DNA of 64,000 nt from Listeria grayi DSM 20601 (lineage in GTDB: Bacteria > Bacillota > Bacilli > Lactobacillales > Listeriaceae). The stretch lies in contig NZ_GL538352.1 of the NCBI RefSeq assembly GCF_000148995.1, positions 1 to 64,000 of the forward strand, given 5' to 3'. Position numbers and translations under genes: made by a program. The notes beneath the pieces were generated by a model. It saw only the letters and a list, made by a program, of their open reading frames with translations. It was not told where the DNA came from and ran no database searches. Numbering within the stretch: the first letter of the stretch is position 1; every line of letters begins with the position of its first letter. Shown one piece after another: positions 51,049 to 60,838 of the stretch.

Positions 51049-54000
51049 ATGGCTTTTTCTATCCCGGAAAAACCAGAAAGTGCCACATGGACAGATGACC
51101 AGTGGAAAGCGATCCATGCAAGCGGTCAGAATATCCTCGTTGCAGCAGCAGCAGGATCCGGAAAAACCGCCGTGCTTGTCTCGCGGATCATTGAGAAATT
51201 AAAAGATGAAACAGCGGGACTCCAAGTGGATGAACTGCTAGTCGTGACATTTACCAACGCGTCTGCTGCCGAAATGAAGCAGCGTGTCGAAGCCGCCTTA
51301 GAAAAAGCATTGCAGGAAGATCCGGATTCCAGACATTTGAAAAAACAAATCGCCTTGCTGAATTATGCCTCGATCTCCACATTGCACTCCTTCTGCTTGG
51401 ATGTGATCAGAAAATTTTATTATGTCGCGGATATCGATCCGAATTTCCGTTTGATTGAGCCACTTGAGAGTGGCATGATCCAAGATGAAGTCATGGAAGC
51501 ACTTCTCGAAAGACATTATGGCGATGAAGAAAATGAACGTTTTTTCCATTTAGTGGACAGCTTTACCAATGACCGTTCCGATGATGTGCTTTTAGATATC
51601 TTAACTCGCCTATATGATTTTTCGCGAGCAAACCCAGATCCGGTGGCATGGCTGCGGCAGATCGCCAGCTATTATGATACAACGGAGCTTGCAGATGTAA
51701 GTGAGCTTCCGTTCTATCGTTATATCGAAGCAGATATTCGGATCCATTTGGAGCAAGCACTGGAAGAGCTGCGAACCGCGTTGAAATTTGCCGAAGAACC
51801 GGGCGGACCTGATGTATATCTTCCATTGATAGAAAATGAAAAACTGCAGTTAGAGCAGCTTTTAGATGATTATCCACTTGATTGGGAGGCAAAAAAAGAA
51901 GCGATATCCAGCGTGAAATTCGGAAGATTGCCGACAATCAAAAATAAAGAAAATTACGATGAATCGCTTATTGAGCAAACAAAACAGGCGAGAGACGGAG
52001 CCAAAAAGCAACTTAAAGCGATTACCGAGGAGTGGTTCCAACGCGATGCGGGTAATTATCTGGCGGACTTGGCAAAAATGAAACCAGATATCGAGTTGTT
52101 AACGGAACTCGTAGAAGAATTCGCAGCAGATTTTTTAGCAGAAAAACAACGCCGTGGCGTTTTGGACTTTAATGATCTGGAGCATTTGGCATTAGCGATT
52201 TTAGGCGAGAAGACGGAAACAACAAGCTATGAGCCATCCGAAATCGCTTTAGAGTATCGTCATAAATTTAAAGAGGTACTGATCGATGAATACCAAGATA
52301 CAAATATGGTCCAGGAAACGATCCTGAGCTTATTAACGACACCTTCAGAAGCAGCGGGAAATCTGTTTATGGTCGGCGATGTGAAACAATCGATCTATCG
52401 TTTCCGTTTAGCAGAACCAACGTTGTTTTTGGATAAGTATAAGCGTTATCGTGTTGATGGTGAGAATACAGGAATCCGCATCGATTTATCGAAAAATTTC
52501 CGAAGTCGCCAAAATGTACTGACAACCACTAATTTTATTTTCAAGCAGTTGATGGATACCCAAATAGCAGAAATCGACTATGATGAAGCGGCTGAATTGG
52601 TTTTGGGTGCTGCTTTTCCCGAAACGGAGGAGCGGTATCAGCCGGAAATCGCATTAGTAGATATGAAGCAGGAAGAAAGAGAATCTGAAGAGACTGACTC
52701 TCCGCAAGAATTGCAGAAAAATCAGGCGGAAGCAATGCTGATCGCCCGAAAAATAAAGAAAATGATCACAGAAAAATTCCAGATCTATGATAAAAAAATG
52801 CAGCAATACCGTCCGATCCAATATCGGGACATCGTCTTGCTTTCGCGGGCGATGACGAGCGCCACGGATATCGAAGAGGCGATGAAAGCACATGACATAC
52901 CATTTTATGCCAACAGCAACACCGGCTATTTTGAAGCGACAGAGATTCGGATAATGCTTGCTGTGCTGAAAGTCATCGACAATCCTTATCAAGATATTCC
53001 ATTAGCTGCGGTCCTTCGTTCGCCGATATTAGGTGTTTCCGAAGAGATCCTCGGTCAGATCCGTGCTGCAAAGCCAAAAGGTTATTTTTATGATGCGCTC
53101 TTGCTTTACCAACAAACGACGATCTCCCCGGAAGCAGACCGCATCGACCGCTTTTTGAAACAATTAGAATTATGGCGTGATCTCGCCAATCGGGAAAGTC
53201 TACCGAAACTGATCGCGCAGATCTATGAAGAAACGCATTATTATGATTTCGTAGGTGGCCTCCCCGGCGGGAAACAGCGGCAGGCGAACTTGCGTGCTCT
53301 GTATGACCGCAGTAGCCAATATGAAAAAACAGCTTATCGCGGTTTATTCCGCTTCATCCGCTTCATCGAACGGATGCGCGTGCGTGGCGATGACATGGGA
53401 ACGGCAAAAACGCTTGGCGAGAAAGAAGATGTCGTACGGATGATGACGATCCATGCAAGTAAAGGATTGGAATTTCCGGTCGTTATTCTTGCAGGAACAA
53501 GCCGCCGTTTCAACATGCGAGATATCTATAGCAAATACTTGCTGGATAAAGAGTTCGGTTTTTCTGCACGCTATAACGATGTCGATAAGAGAATCGTTTA
53601 CCCGACAATCATGCAGCAAGCGATCAAGCAAAAAAAATATCGGGAAACGATCGCAGAAGAAATGCGTGTACTCTACGTTGCTTTGACTAGAGCCGAACAA
53701 AAACTGATCATCACTGGAACAGTTGCTGATTGGGAAAAAACAAAAACTAAGTGGGCTACTCAATCAAGTCATACCGGCTGGATATTGCCGGCCGGAGTTC
53801 GTCTGCAAGGAAAGACCTATTTAGAATGGATCGGCAGTGCTTTTGCCCGCCATCCGGAATTTGCAAAATTATTGGATGCCGGCCAAGTAGCGGCCTTGCC
53901 GATCGATATGCCAATAGGATTAGAAATAGTGGCGAGCGAACAGCTAACAAATCCTGCAGAGGCTAAAACGAGCAAACCAGTCTATTTAGATAATATCCAA

Positions 54001-54771
54001 GCAGGGAAAACCGTGCCGATCGAAAGTCCGGAAAAAGAAAGCATCAACAGTTATCTAGAGTTTATTTATCCCAACCAAGTCGAAACACAAATCCGTGCCA
54101 AACAATCTGTTACGGAAATAAAACGCCAATTTTCTGTGCAAGACAGTTGGAGCGATACCAAAATCGTAGAAGGCATTCAAAAAGTATCATTGGATCGGCC
54201 TAAATTTCTTCAACGTAAAGGACTTTCCGCGACAGAAAAAGGTACTGCGATGCACACGGTTATGCAGTCATTGCCGCTCTCCCATGAGCCGGATGATAAG
54301 GAATTGACGGATTTCCTAGAAGAGTTAGTAGCAAAAGAGATCTTGTCGCCAGAGCAGAAAGAAAGCATCACCTACTCTGAGATCCAAGCCTTTTTCCGAA
54401 CAAAACTAGGCCGTTTGATAAACGAAAACCTGCAACAGGTAGAACGAGAGATCCCGTTCAGTTATCATTTGCCAGCAAGCGTGATTTATCCGGAAGCAGA
54501 AACTGAAGAACGCGTCTTGATCCAGGGTGTGATCGATTGTATGCTTGAAGAAGCAGATGGTGTTACACTGATTGATTACAAAACAGATCGAATCGGCAGC
54601 CACTTTCCGAATGGCTGGTTGGAAGCCGAACCTGTACTTAAAAAGCGCTATGAAGTACAGATGCACTTATATCAAAAAGCGGTCGAGGCAATCACGAAAA
54701 AACCAGTCAAGCATATTTATTTATACTTTTTTGACGGTGCTCATGTGTGTCAATTGGAAACGGAGGAATGA
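51049..54771 (+). CDS. addA: ATP-dependent helicase/nuclease subunit A
   Basis: 1240 residues, UvrD/RecB superfamily 1 helicase: LVAAAAGSGKTAVLVSRI (Walker A, ~28-45), EVLIDEYQDTNMVQ (Walker B), VGDVKQSIYRFR, DLSKNFRSR, MTIHASKGLEFPVVI and LYVALTRAEQKL (motif VI). C-terminal nuclease domain with LIQGVIDCM and GVTLIDYKTDRI. The length matches AddA (about 1230). The ribosome binding site GGAGGG lies in the addB end, and the ATG follows the addB stop without a gap. It provides the 3'-5' motor and one nuclease of the repair complex. Confidence 0.97.
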   Translation: MAFSIPEKPESATWTDDQWKAIHASGQNILVAAAAGSGKTAVLVSRIIEKLKDETAGLQVDELLVVTFTNASAAEMKQRVEAALEKALQEDPDSRHLKKQIALLNYASISTLHSFCLDVIRKFYYVADIDPNFRLIEPLESGMIQDEVMEALLERHYGDEENERFFHLVDSFTNDRSDDVLLDILTRLYDFSRANPDPVAWLRQIASYYDTTELADVSELPFYRYIEADIRIHLEQALEELRTALKFAEEPGGPDVYLPLIENEKLQLEQLLDDYPLDWEAKKEAISSVKFGRLPTIKNKENYDESLIEQTKQARDGAKKQLKAITEEWFQRDAGNYLADLAKMKPDIELLTELVEEFAADFLAEKQRRGVLDFNDLEHLALAILGEKTETTSYEPSEIALEYRHKFKEVLIDEYQDTNMVQETILSLLTTPSEAAGNLFMVGDVKQSIYRFRLAEPTLFLDKYKRYRVDGENTGIRIDLSKNFRSRQNVLTTTNFIFKQLMDTQIAEIDYDEAAELVLGAAFPETEERYQPEIALVDMKQEERESEETDSPQELQKNQAEAMLIARKIKKMITEKFQIYDKKMQQYRPIQYRDIVLLSRAMTSATDIEEAMKAHDIPFYANSNTGYFEATEIRIMLAVLKVIDNPYQDIPLAAVLRSPILGVSEEILGQIRAAKPKGYFYDALLLYQQTTISPEADRIDRFLKQLELWRDLANRESLPKLIAQIYEETHYYDFVGGLPGGKQRQANLRALYDRSSQYEKTAYRGLFRFIRFIERMRVRGDDMGTAKTLGEKEDVVRMMTIHASKGLEFPVVILAGTSRRFNMRDIYSKYLLDKEFGFSARYNDVDKRIVYPTIMQQAIKQKKYRETIAEEMRVLYVALTRAEQKLIITGTVADWEKTKTKWATQSSHTGWILPAGVRLQGKTYLEWIGSAFARHPEFAKLLDAGQVAALPIDMPIGLEIVASEQLTNPAEAKTSKPVYLDNIQAGKTVPIESPEKESINSYLEFIYPNQVETQIRAKQSVTEIKRQFSVQDSWSDTKIVEGIQKVSLDRPKFLQRKGLSATEKGTAMHTVMQSLPLSHEPDDKELTDFLEELVAKEILSPEQKESITYSEIQAFFRTKLGRLINENLQQVEREIPFSYHLPASVIYPEAETEERVLIQGVIDCMLEEADGVTLIDYKTDRIGSHFPNGWLEAEPVLKKRYEVQMHLYQKAVEAITKKPVKHIYLYFFDGAHVCQLETEE

Positions 54772-54773
54772 AA

Positions 54774-55631
54774 ATGAAGTGGCTCAGTTATTATTATCAA
54801 GGAAAACAAAATTTTGGACTTTTAAAGGAGGAACATGCAGTTATCCCGGCGGAAAAGCTATTTAGAGATCCGCCGACAGATCTGCTTGCGTACATTGAAT
54901 CTCAGCCAGAACTTCTTGCTGGCGCTTTAGCGGAAACTGGTATTCCATTGACTGAGATCGAGATCACCGTACCATATTTGCCGCCGAACAATGTGATCGG
55001 TATTGGTAAAAATTACCCGGAGCATGTTTTAGAAATGGGTTCTAAAGAAGATATCCCAAAAGAGATCCTCGTCTTTACGAAGAGTAAAAACGCATTAGTT
55101 GCTGATAAGGGTGTGATCAAAACACATCAAAATGTAACGAATGCTTTGGATTATGAAGGAGAGCTGGCAGTGATTATCGGGAAGGCAGGTAGTGATCTAT
55201 CAGAAGCAGAAGCTGTTTCGCACATTTTCGGCTATACGATCCTTAATGATGTGACTGCGCGCGATCTGCAAGTCAAACACAAACAGTTTTATATCGCCAA
55301 AAGCTTAGACAACAGCTGTCCGATCGGTCCTTACATTGCTACAAAAGAAACATTCCCTGATCCAGAAGCGCCATTTTCGATTCGTACGCTGGTCAATGGG
55401 GAAGAACGACAATCTGGGACAACAGCAGATATGATTTTCAGCATTCCGAGGATGATCGCGGACTTATCTAAGGGGCATACTTTAGTGCCAGGCGATATTA
55501 TTGCTACGGGAACCCCACCAGGCGTGGGCAAAGGATTTAATCCGCCACGCTATTTAAAAGACGGGGATGAAGTCGCGATCACGATCTCAGGGATCGGAAC
55601 ATTGACAAACTTCGTACAAGATCAACAATAG
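54774..55631 (+). CDS. Fumarylacetoacetate hydrolase family protein
   Basis: 285 residues from ATG 54774, seven bases after GGAGG and two bases past the addA stop. FAH catalytic core: NVIGIGKNYPEH (~72-83), ALDYEGELAVIIGKAG with the metal Glu, NDVTARDLQ, and ATGTPPGVGKG. Probable acylpyruvate hydrolase or oxaloacetate decarboxylase activity; the substrate is uncertain. Immediately follows addA and precedes yisL, as I recall in Listeria. Confidence 0.92.
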   Translation: MKWLSYYYQGKQNFGLLKEEHAVIPAEKLFRDPPTDLLAYIESQPELLAGALAETGIPLTEIEITVPYLPPNNVIGIGKNYPEHVLEMGSKEDIPKEILVFTKSKNALVADKGVIKTHQNVTNALDYEGELAVIIGKAGSDLSEAEAVSHIFGYTILNDVTARDLQVKHKQFYIAKSLDNSCPIGPYIATKETFPDPEAPFSIRTLVNGEERQSGTTADMIFSIPRMIADLSKGHTLVPGDIIATGTPPGVGKGFNPPRYLKDGDEVAITISGIGTLTNFVQDQQ

Positions 55632-55643
55632 GAGGAGAAAAAA

Positions 55644-56003
55644 ATGTGGGCAGTGATACATTTGATTGCTTGGGTAGCAATCGTCATTTTAACAATCAGT
55701 GCTTTTAGCATCTATCCAAAAAATAACAAGGTATTTACGATCCTGCAAATGATCAATCGGGTGTTTTACATTATCGTGATCGGCAGCGGTATTATAATGG
55801 CAAGATATGGGCTCGCGCATCATCTTTTACCAGTGATATTCAAGATATTGCTAGGTATTTTAGTGATTGGCATCATCGAAATGTTACTCAGCTATCGAAA
55901 AAAAGACAGACCGACTACGCTGTTCTTTAGTTTGTTCTTTGTTTCGGTTATTTTGACAGTCGCACTTGGCTTCTATCTGTCGGGTGGTTATCCATTGGTA
56001 TAA
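55644..56003 (+). CDS. YisL-like DUF1516 membrane protein
   Basis: 119 residues, ATG 55644 after GGAGGAG. Four membrane helices; [24 protein letters not shown] and [21 protein letters not shown] match the UPF0344/DUF1516 (YisL) family. Function unknown. Starts 12 bases after the FAH gene, hence the same operon. Confidence 0.9.
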   Translation: MWAVIHLIAWVAIVILTISAFSIYPKNNKVFTILQMINRVFYIIVIGSGIIMARYGLAHHLLPVIFKILLGILVIGIIEMLLSYRKKDRPTTLFFSLFFVSVILTVALGFYLSGGYPLV

Positions 56004-56055
56004 AAGTAAGTGTGAAGACAATGAAAAATCCGAATAAATATTTTTCAATAATCTA

Positions 56056-56082
56056 AGCCTTTTTTCAAAAAAAAGGCTTTTC
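56056..56082 (+). terminator. Terminator after yisL-like gene
   Basis: AAGCCTTTTTT / AAAAAAGGCTT hairpin followed by TTT. Confidence 0.75.
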
Positions 56083-56141
56083 AATTCCTGAAAAACTTGG
56101 TATGTTATGAAAGGAGTTTGAAAAGGAAGCGAGCGAAGAGA

Positions 56142-57044
56142 ATGGATAGTTTAAATAGTTATCGGGAGTATGGGAAAAAAACGGCGATCGCGCTCACGGC
56201 AGCACTGCTTAATGCGATCGGTATGAACTTTTTCCTGATCCCTGCAAAAGTATATGCAAGTGGGCTGAACGGTGTTGCTCAGCTAGCCTCAGATCTGCTG
56301 CGTGATTCGGTAGGTGTTTCAGTCGCAACAGGACTACTGATCTTGCTACTCAATATCCCTGTGGCCATACTCGGCTGGATCAAAGTCGGGAAAAGTTTTA
56401 CGGTATTTAGTTTTATGGTCATCGCCTTTATGTCGCTGTTTTTGATCCTCATTCCTGAGGTGCAGATCTCAAATGATATCTTATTAAACGCGATTTTTGG
56501 CGCAATAATCTGCTCGACCGGAATTGGCTTAGCGCTTAAATTCGGGATCTCGACAGGTGGGCTGGATATCATTGCCATGTATATCACGATCAAAACAGGC
56601 CGTTCATTCGGCAAATACTTTTTGATCTTAAATAGTATTATCATTTTTGTTGCTGGATTTCGCTATGATTGGACGTATGCTTTATATACGCTGATCTCTT
56701 TATACGTTTCCAGCCGAGTGATCGATTTGATCCACACAAGGCATCAAAAACTGACGCTGATGATCATGACACAGCATGCAGATAGCGTTATTGAAGCGAT
56801 CCATGCTAATATGTTTCGGGGGATCACGGTACTGAATGCGACCGGTGCTTATTCCAAAGATGATATCAACATGCTGGTAATGGTTATTACTAGGTATGAG
56901 TTATATGATCTGACACATATTATCAATGAGATCGACCCTCGTGCGTTTATCAATATCATGGAAACATCAGGCGTGATCGGGGATTTCCGCTCCGAAGCCG
57001 ATCAGAAACTGGCAATGGAGATGTACCGCAATAATATGTTATAA
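56142..57044 (+). CDS. YitT-family membrane protein (DUF161/DUF2179)
   Basis: 300 residues from ATG 56142, chosen because homologs begin just before the first helix; the site (AAGGAAG) is weak and an upstream TTG (56118) next to AAAGGAG is an alternative. Five to six helices (KTAIALTAALLNAIGMNFFLIPAKVYASGLNGVAQL; GISTGGLDIIAMYIT) and a C-terminal DUF2179 domain (ITVLNATGAYSKDDINMLVMVITRYEL). YitT proteins are membrane proteins of uncertain transport role. Terminator follows. Confidence 0.92.
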   Translation: MDSLNSYREYGKKTAIALTAALLNAIGMNFFLIPAKVYASGLNGVAQLASDLLRDSVGVSVATGLLILLLNIPVAILGWIKVGKSFTVFSFMVIAFMSLFLILIPEVQISNDILLNAIFGAIICSTGIGLALKFGISTGGLDIIAMYITIKTGRSFGKYFLILNSIIIFVAGFRYDWTYALYTLISLYVSSRVIDLIHTRHQKLTLMIMTQHADSVIEAIHANMFRGITVLNATGAYSKDDINMLVMVITRYELYDLTHIINEIDPRAFINIMETSGVIGDFRSEADQKLAMEMYRNNML

Positions 57045-57046
57045 AA

Positions 57047-57073
57047 AAAGAGCTGATTCAGCTCTTTTTTAAA
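57047..57073. terminator. Bidirectional terminator
   Basis: AAAAGAGCTGA / TCAGCTCTTTT between the convergent YitT and HAD genes. Confidence 0.88.
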
Positions 57074-57878
57074 CACCTAAATTTTCTTGTAGATAAATAG
57101 CGATGCCATCGTCTTCGTTACTTAACGTCGTTGTATTGGCAATGTTTTTTACTTGCTCATTGCCATTTCCCATCGCTACGCCAGTTCCTGCGAATTCGAG
57201 CATTTCCAGATCGTTGAGTTCATCACCGAAAGCGATGATATCTTTGCGATCAAAGCCCAATGATTTCGCAGCAGCTTTTACACCGACAGCTTTATTGATA
57301 CCGTGCTTGATGATTTCGATCGCCGGCCAAGCAGCGCCCCAAGTCGTATAGGAAAGTTTGGAAGAAAGCTGCTTATCCAAATATTTACGGATCAGCACTA
57401 GCTGTTCATCTTGTCCGAATAATAATACGGAGGTCGGATCAATATTGACATTTTGGCGAATATCGCCGATTTTGACATTTTCCAGACCTAAGTGCATCGA
57501 GGCAGGAACAGATTCATTTTCCTCGCGGATAAAAACAAAATCTTCTACTTCAGCAGCAATATTGCGGAGCGGAAGGTGGCTTGTGAAATCCAGCAGCTCG
57601 TGAACGATATTCAGATCGATCGAATGATGATAGCGATCGGCAAAATCAGGCATTTTGGGATGATGATACACAGCGCCATTGAAATTGACGATTGGTGTCG
57701 TGAGCGTCAGTTCATCATAAAATAAATTACTTAACCGGTAAGGTCTACCAGTAGCGATCATAACTTCATGACCAGCATTGCGGGCCCTCTGCAGCGTTTG
57801 CTTCGTTGTTTGTGAAATAGTCTGGTCATCTCTTAACGTTGTGCCGTCTAAATCGAGTACAATTAACTTTTTGTCCAT
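57069..57878 (-). CDS. Cof-type HAD phosphatase
   Basis: 269 residues, ATG 57878 after AAAGGAGC. Motif I IVLDLDGTTLRDDQTIS, motif II VMIATGRPYRLS, Lys in IKHGINKAVGVK, motif IV IAFGDELNDLEMLEFAGTGVAMGNG. Length and C2 cap as in Cof/YidA proteins. Likely sugar-phosphate or flavin-phosphate phosphatase. Single gene. Confidence 0.94.
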   Translation of the reverse strand: MDKKLIVLDLDGTTLRDDQTISQTTKQTLQRARNAGHEVMIATGRPYRLSNLFYDELTLTTPIVNFNGAVYHHPKMPDFADRYHHSIDLNIVHELLDFTSHLPLRNIAAEVEDFVFIREENESVPASMHLGLENVKIGDIRQNVNIDPTSVLLFGQDEQLVLIRKYLDKQLSSKLSYTTWGAAWPAIEIIKHGINKAVGVKAAAKSLGFDRKDIIAFGDELNDLEMLEFAGTGVAMGNGNEQVKNIANTTTLSNEDDGIAIYLQENLGV

Positions 57879-58024
57879 ACAAAGCTCCTTTAATCCAAAT
57901 TCAAATCATTCGTGAATAGGTTTTAATCATGATAGAATAACCTTATATTACTATGATAGTATGTATTACGCTATTTGTAAAACTATCCAGATAAAAAGTT
58001 ATCTGTAGGAGGTAAATGCAGGAA

Positions 58025-58783
58025 ATGATAGAGATCAAACACGAGCAAGTAGGAAATGTTCCTTATTTAAATGTTTATCAGGCAGAACAGGAACAAAAGC
58101 GTTTACCGACCGTCTTTTTTTATCACGGTTTCCAAAGTCAAAAAGAATTATACCTGCATTACGGTTATTACCTTGCAGAAAAAGGATTTCGCGTTATTTT
58201 GCCGGAAGCTGCTTATCACGGCGAACGTAAGGGAGATGCTGGAACGTTAGAACAGACACATTTTTTCTGGGACGCGATTCAAGGAAATATCGATGAATTT
58301 GCTGCTCTGAAAGAATCCTTGATCCAATCAGGACAAACAGATATTGCCCGCATCGGTGTTGGCGGAGTGTCAATGGGAGCAATTACCTCTCTAGGCATCT
58401 TAAACCGCTATGAAGATATCCATGCTGTGGTCAGCTTGATGGGGAGCGCCTATTACGTAGATTACGCGAAACAGCTTTCTGAGATAGCAGCCAGCCAAGG
58501 AATTACCTTCCCGTATTCTGTAGAAGAGCGCATCGCTCAGCTAGCCCCATATGATCTGACCAAACGCTTAGACCGAATCGGAGACCGCCCCGTATTATTG
58601 TGGCATGGCAAGAAAGACGATGTAGTTCCCTACATATACAGCGAACGATTATATCAATCCTTGGTAGAACAACAACTAGCCGACAATGTAGAATTTATCA
58701 GCGACGAAAATGCCAAACATAAAGTTACGCTAGCAGGAATTGAAAAAACAGTAGCCTTTTTTACAGAACAATTGGGAAGTTAA
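58025..58783 (+). CDS. Alpha/beta hydrolase (YitV-like esterase)
   Basis: 252 residues from ATG 58025; AGGAGGT lies 11 bases upstream, and ATG 58016 only two bases after it. Alpha/beta fold: VFFYHGFQSQKELYLHYG (oxyanion region), nucleophile elbow GVGGVSMGAITS (Ser), Asp in VLLWHGKKDDVVPYIY, His in ENAKHKVTLAG. Resembles B. subtilis YitV. The substrate is unknown, perhaps an acyl ester. Confidence 0.9.
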   Translation: MIEIKHEQVGNVPYLNVYQAEQEQKRLPTVFFYHGFQSQKELYLHYGYYLAEKGFRVILPEAAYHGERKGDAGTLEQTHFFWDAIQGNIDEFAALKESLIQSGQTDIARIGVGGVSMGAITSLGILNRYEDIHAVVSLMGSAYYVDYAKQLSEIAASQGITFPYSVEERIAQLAPYDLTKRLDRIGDRPVLLWHGKKDDVVPYIYSERLYQSLVEQQLADNVEFISDENAKHKVTLAGIEKTVAFFTEQLGS

Positions 58784-58847
58784 TGAAAATGATTCTCAAA
58801 TGTGATATAATGAATTGCAAATAATTGGAAAAGGAGGCATAGGCTTC

Positions 58848-59156
58848 ATGGATGAACAGCTCAAAGAAAATATTGTAGGTGCCTTAGAACAAGTTATCGA
58901 TCCAGAGCTAGGAATCGACATTGTAAACCTTGGTTTGATTTACGATGTAGACTTAGACGAAGATGGATTATGTACGATCACAATGACGCTTACAACAATG
59001 GGATGCCCACTTGCAGGGATCTTGACAGACCAAGTCCGCATGGCTACCGCCGATATTCCTGAAATCAAAGATACAAACGTTAATGTTGTATGGAGTCCGC
59101 CATGGACAAAAGACCGCATGTCCCGCTATGCGAAAATCGCGCTGGGGATTCGTTAA
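58848..59156 (+). CDS. MIP18/SufT-like (DUF59) protein
   Basis: 102 residues from ATG 58848, ten bases after AAGGAGG. DUF59 signature EQVIDPELGIDIVNLGLIYDV, ITMTLTTMGCPL with the conserved Cys, and VVWSPPWTKDRMS. Members assist iron-sulfur cluster assembly or maturation. The frame extends upstream without a start context. Single gene. Confidence 0.93.
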   Translation: MDEQLKENIVGALEQVIDPELGIDIVNLGLIYDVDLDEDGLCTITMTLTTMGCPLAGILTDQVRMATADIPEIKDTNVNVVWSPPWTKDRMSRYAKIALGIR

Positions 59157-59287
59157 AGTTAGCGCATTATCTCGATATTCGCTTAGGAATACAAGTTTAT
59201 AAAGAAGTTACAAGGTATTTTCTATTATTTTTAAATAGTAGGAGGTACCTTTTTTGTTATTTTCAAAAGAGCGAAGCAGAAATTTAA
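59157..59287 (+). other. Short non-coding stretch before protease remnant
   Basis: Contains TAGGAGG (59240-59246) with a TTG downstream (LLFSKERSRNLNEQ...), the probable decayed 5' end of the protease remnant or an unrelated start region. No intact gene. Confidence 0.35.
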
Positions 59288-59464
59288 ATGAACAAGCCAC
59301 TCAAATCGTGTTCTATTACAAAAGGCGGACAATCTGGATCAGCTATTTTGAATGGCCAAAATGAGGTTATCGGCGTGCATACCACAGCCGCAGGAAGTTA
59401 TAATTTTGGTACTAAACTGAATGACACATTTTATGCATTTGTTAAAGAGCATATGGATGAATAA
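59288..59464 (+). pseudogene. V8-type serine protease, C-terminal remnant
   Basis: The 58-residue frame encodes the end of a glutamyl endopeptidase-like trypsin-fold protease: TKGGQSGSAILNGQNEVIGVHTTAAGSYNFGTKLND contains the catalytic Ser in GQSGS and the IGVHT strand. The signal peptide, propeptide, His and Asp of the triad are missing. Ends DTFYAFVKEHMDE. A decayed secreted protease gene. Confidence 0.75.
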
Positions 59465-59465
59465 T

Positions 59466-59495
59466 GAAAAGAGCCGCTATTTATAGCGGCTCTTG
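59466..59495. terminator. Terminator hairpin
   Basis: AAGAGCCGCTA / TAGCGGCTCTT between the protease remnant and the minus-strand MCP gene. The T run is better on the minus strand. Confidence 0.8.
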
Positions 59496-59507
59496 GCTTA
59501 TTGATCA

Positions 59508-60395
59508 TCAGACTGTCTTTTCAAATGACAATGCTTCTTCTGTCAAATGCTTGGAGGATCCTTCTAATTTAGTGGAATTATCAATACTGGTACTGATTTC
59601 CTCTTTGCTCGTGTGGATGCTTTTTTCGATTTCTTTGATCCCTGCGGACATCTTAGAAACGTTGACGGTAATGTTTTTCGTGCTTTCCTCTACTTGGCGG
59701 ATAGCTGCTTCAACTTGATTAGAAAGCTTTCTGACTTCATCTGCCACGACTGCAAACCCTCTGCCGTTTTCGCCGGCACGTGCAGCTTCAATTGCTGCAT
59801 TTAGGGCGAGCAAGTTGGTCTGGCTTGCTATTTTATTGATGATCGCTACGATTTCTTGGATTTCCTGCGTATCTTCTTTTAAAATATTGACTTGTGTCTG
59901 CGTTTCTTGATGATGATTTTGCATCAATTGCAGTTCCGTTTGGACTTTCGTTCCAATTTCTTTGCCGGCATCCGCTTGTTTTAAGAGCACTTGAGCGATC
60001 TCGCTAAATTCGCTGCTATAGCTTTGCGTCCGCAAAATCCGATCCGTGATGTCGAAGGCGATTTTTCCAATTGCAGTGACAACCCCATTCTCCTTTATAG
60101 GAATATAGGTTGCTTGTAGCCAAAGTACTTCTCCGTTTTTGCTTTTCCGTTTTAATTTGTCTTGGATAAATTCTCCTGACAGCAACGTTTTCCAAAAAGT
60201 TTCGTAGGCAGGGCTGTCAGTAAAATCAGTAAAGCAGAGATCTGCATGCGTTTTACCTAGTAATTCATCTTTCTCATATGCTAGTGTTTCTGCAAACAAT
60301 GTATTCACATAAATGATTTCTCGATTTATATTGAATTTTATAGCGGGAACATATTCTAAGATGGCATCAAAAAATAATTTTTCCTCGTTTTCCAG
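59508..60395 (-). CDS. Soluble PAS / MCP-signal domain protein (copy 2, CTG start)
   Basis: 295 residues from CTG 60395. The frame is closed by TGA nine bases upstream, AAAGGAG stands at normal distance, and from CTG the protein aligns end to end with the paralog at 24064-24954 ([22 protein letters not shown] against [22 protein letters not shown]). The nearest ordinary start, GTG 60308, would cut into the PAS domain. PAS (~10-120), then the MCP hairpin with [33 protein letters not shown]. No membrane segment; cytoplasmic sensor. CTG may limit expression. Confidence 0.85.
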   Translation of the reverse strand: MENEEKLFFDAILEYVPAIKFNINREIIYVNTLFAETLAYEKDELLGKTHADLCFTDFTDSPAYETFWKTLLSGEFIQDKLKRKSKNGEVLWLQATYIPIKENGVVTAIGKIAFDITDRILRTQSYSSEFSEIAQVLLKQADAGKEIGTKVQTELQLMQNHHQETQTQVNILKEDTQEIQEIVAIINKIASQTNLLALNAAIEAARAGENGRGFAVVADEVRKLSNQVEAAIRQVEESTKNITVNVSKMSAGIKEIEKSIHTSKEEISTSIDNSTKLEGSSKHLTEEALSFEKTV

Positions 60396-60490
60396 TGTAA
60401 ATCACTCCTTTCCTTTATTATAAACAAATTTACACGAACAACTAGCTATTTTATGTAAATTTATTATCATTTATAGGGAATAGGAGTGAT

Positions 60491-60838
60491 TTATTTATCA
60501 CTTTCCAGATCTGCGATGCGGGCTGCTAGTTCTTCGTGCTTTTTATAACTAGTTACCAAACGTTTTGCCATTTCTAGTTCGGCTTTTGCTGTCATAAAAT
60601 GGTCTTGACCGTGGATCAGTAGGAAGGAGGCGTTTAAGCCGTCACGCTGCTCACTGCTGACGATCTTTGTTTGCCACTGATGTCCTTCTGCAAATTCTTG
60701 GTCTGCTTTTTGGAGGTGAGCTGCAGCTGAAGGGAAATCATTTTTTTCAGCAGCCTCGATTGCGGAATAGGCAAATTGACGCATATTTCCACCGTGAAAA
60801 ATCAGTTTGACTATCGCTTCTTCATTTTGAATACTCAT
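60491..60838 (-). CDS. PTS lactose/cellobiose-type EIIA
   Basis: 115 residues, three-helix EIIA of the LacF/CelC/ChbA type: EEAIVKLIFHGGNMRQFAYSAIEAA and the phospho-His region FLLIHGQDHFMTAKAELEMA. It transfers phosphate from HPr to an EIIB. No EIIB or EIIC lies next to it; it may serve the EIIC proteins encoded elsewhere in the window. ATG 60838 after AAAGGAATGG. Confidence 0.93.
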   Translation of the reverse strand: MSIQNEEAIVKLIFHGGNMRQFAYSAIEAAEKNDFPSAAAHLQKADQEFAEGHQWQTKIVSSEQRDGLNASFLLIHGQDHFMTAKAELEMAKRLVTSYKKHEELAARIADLESDK

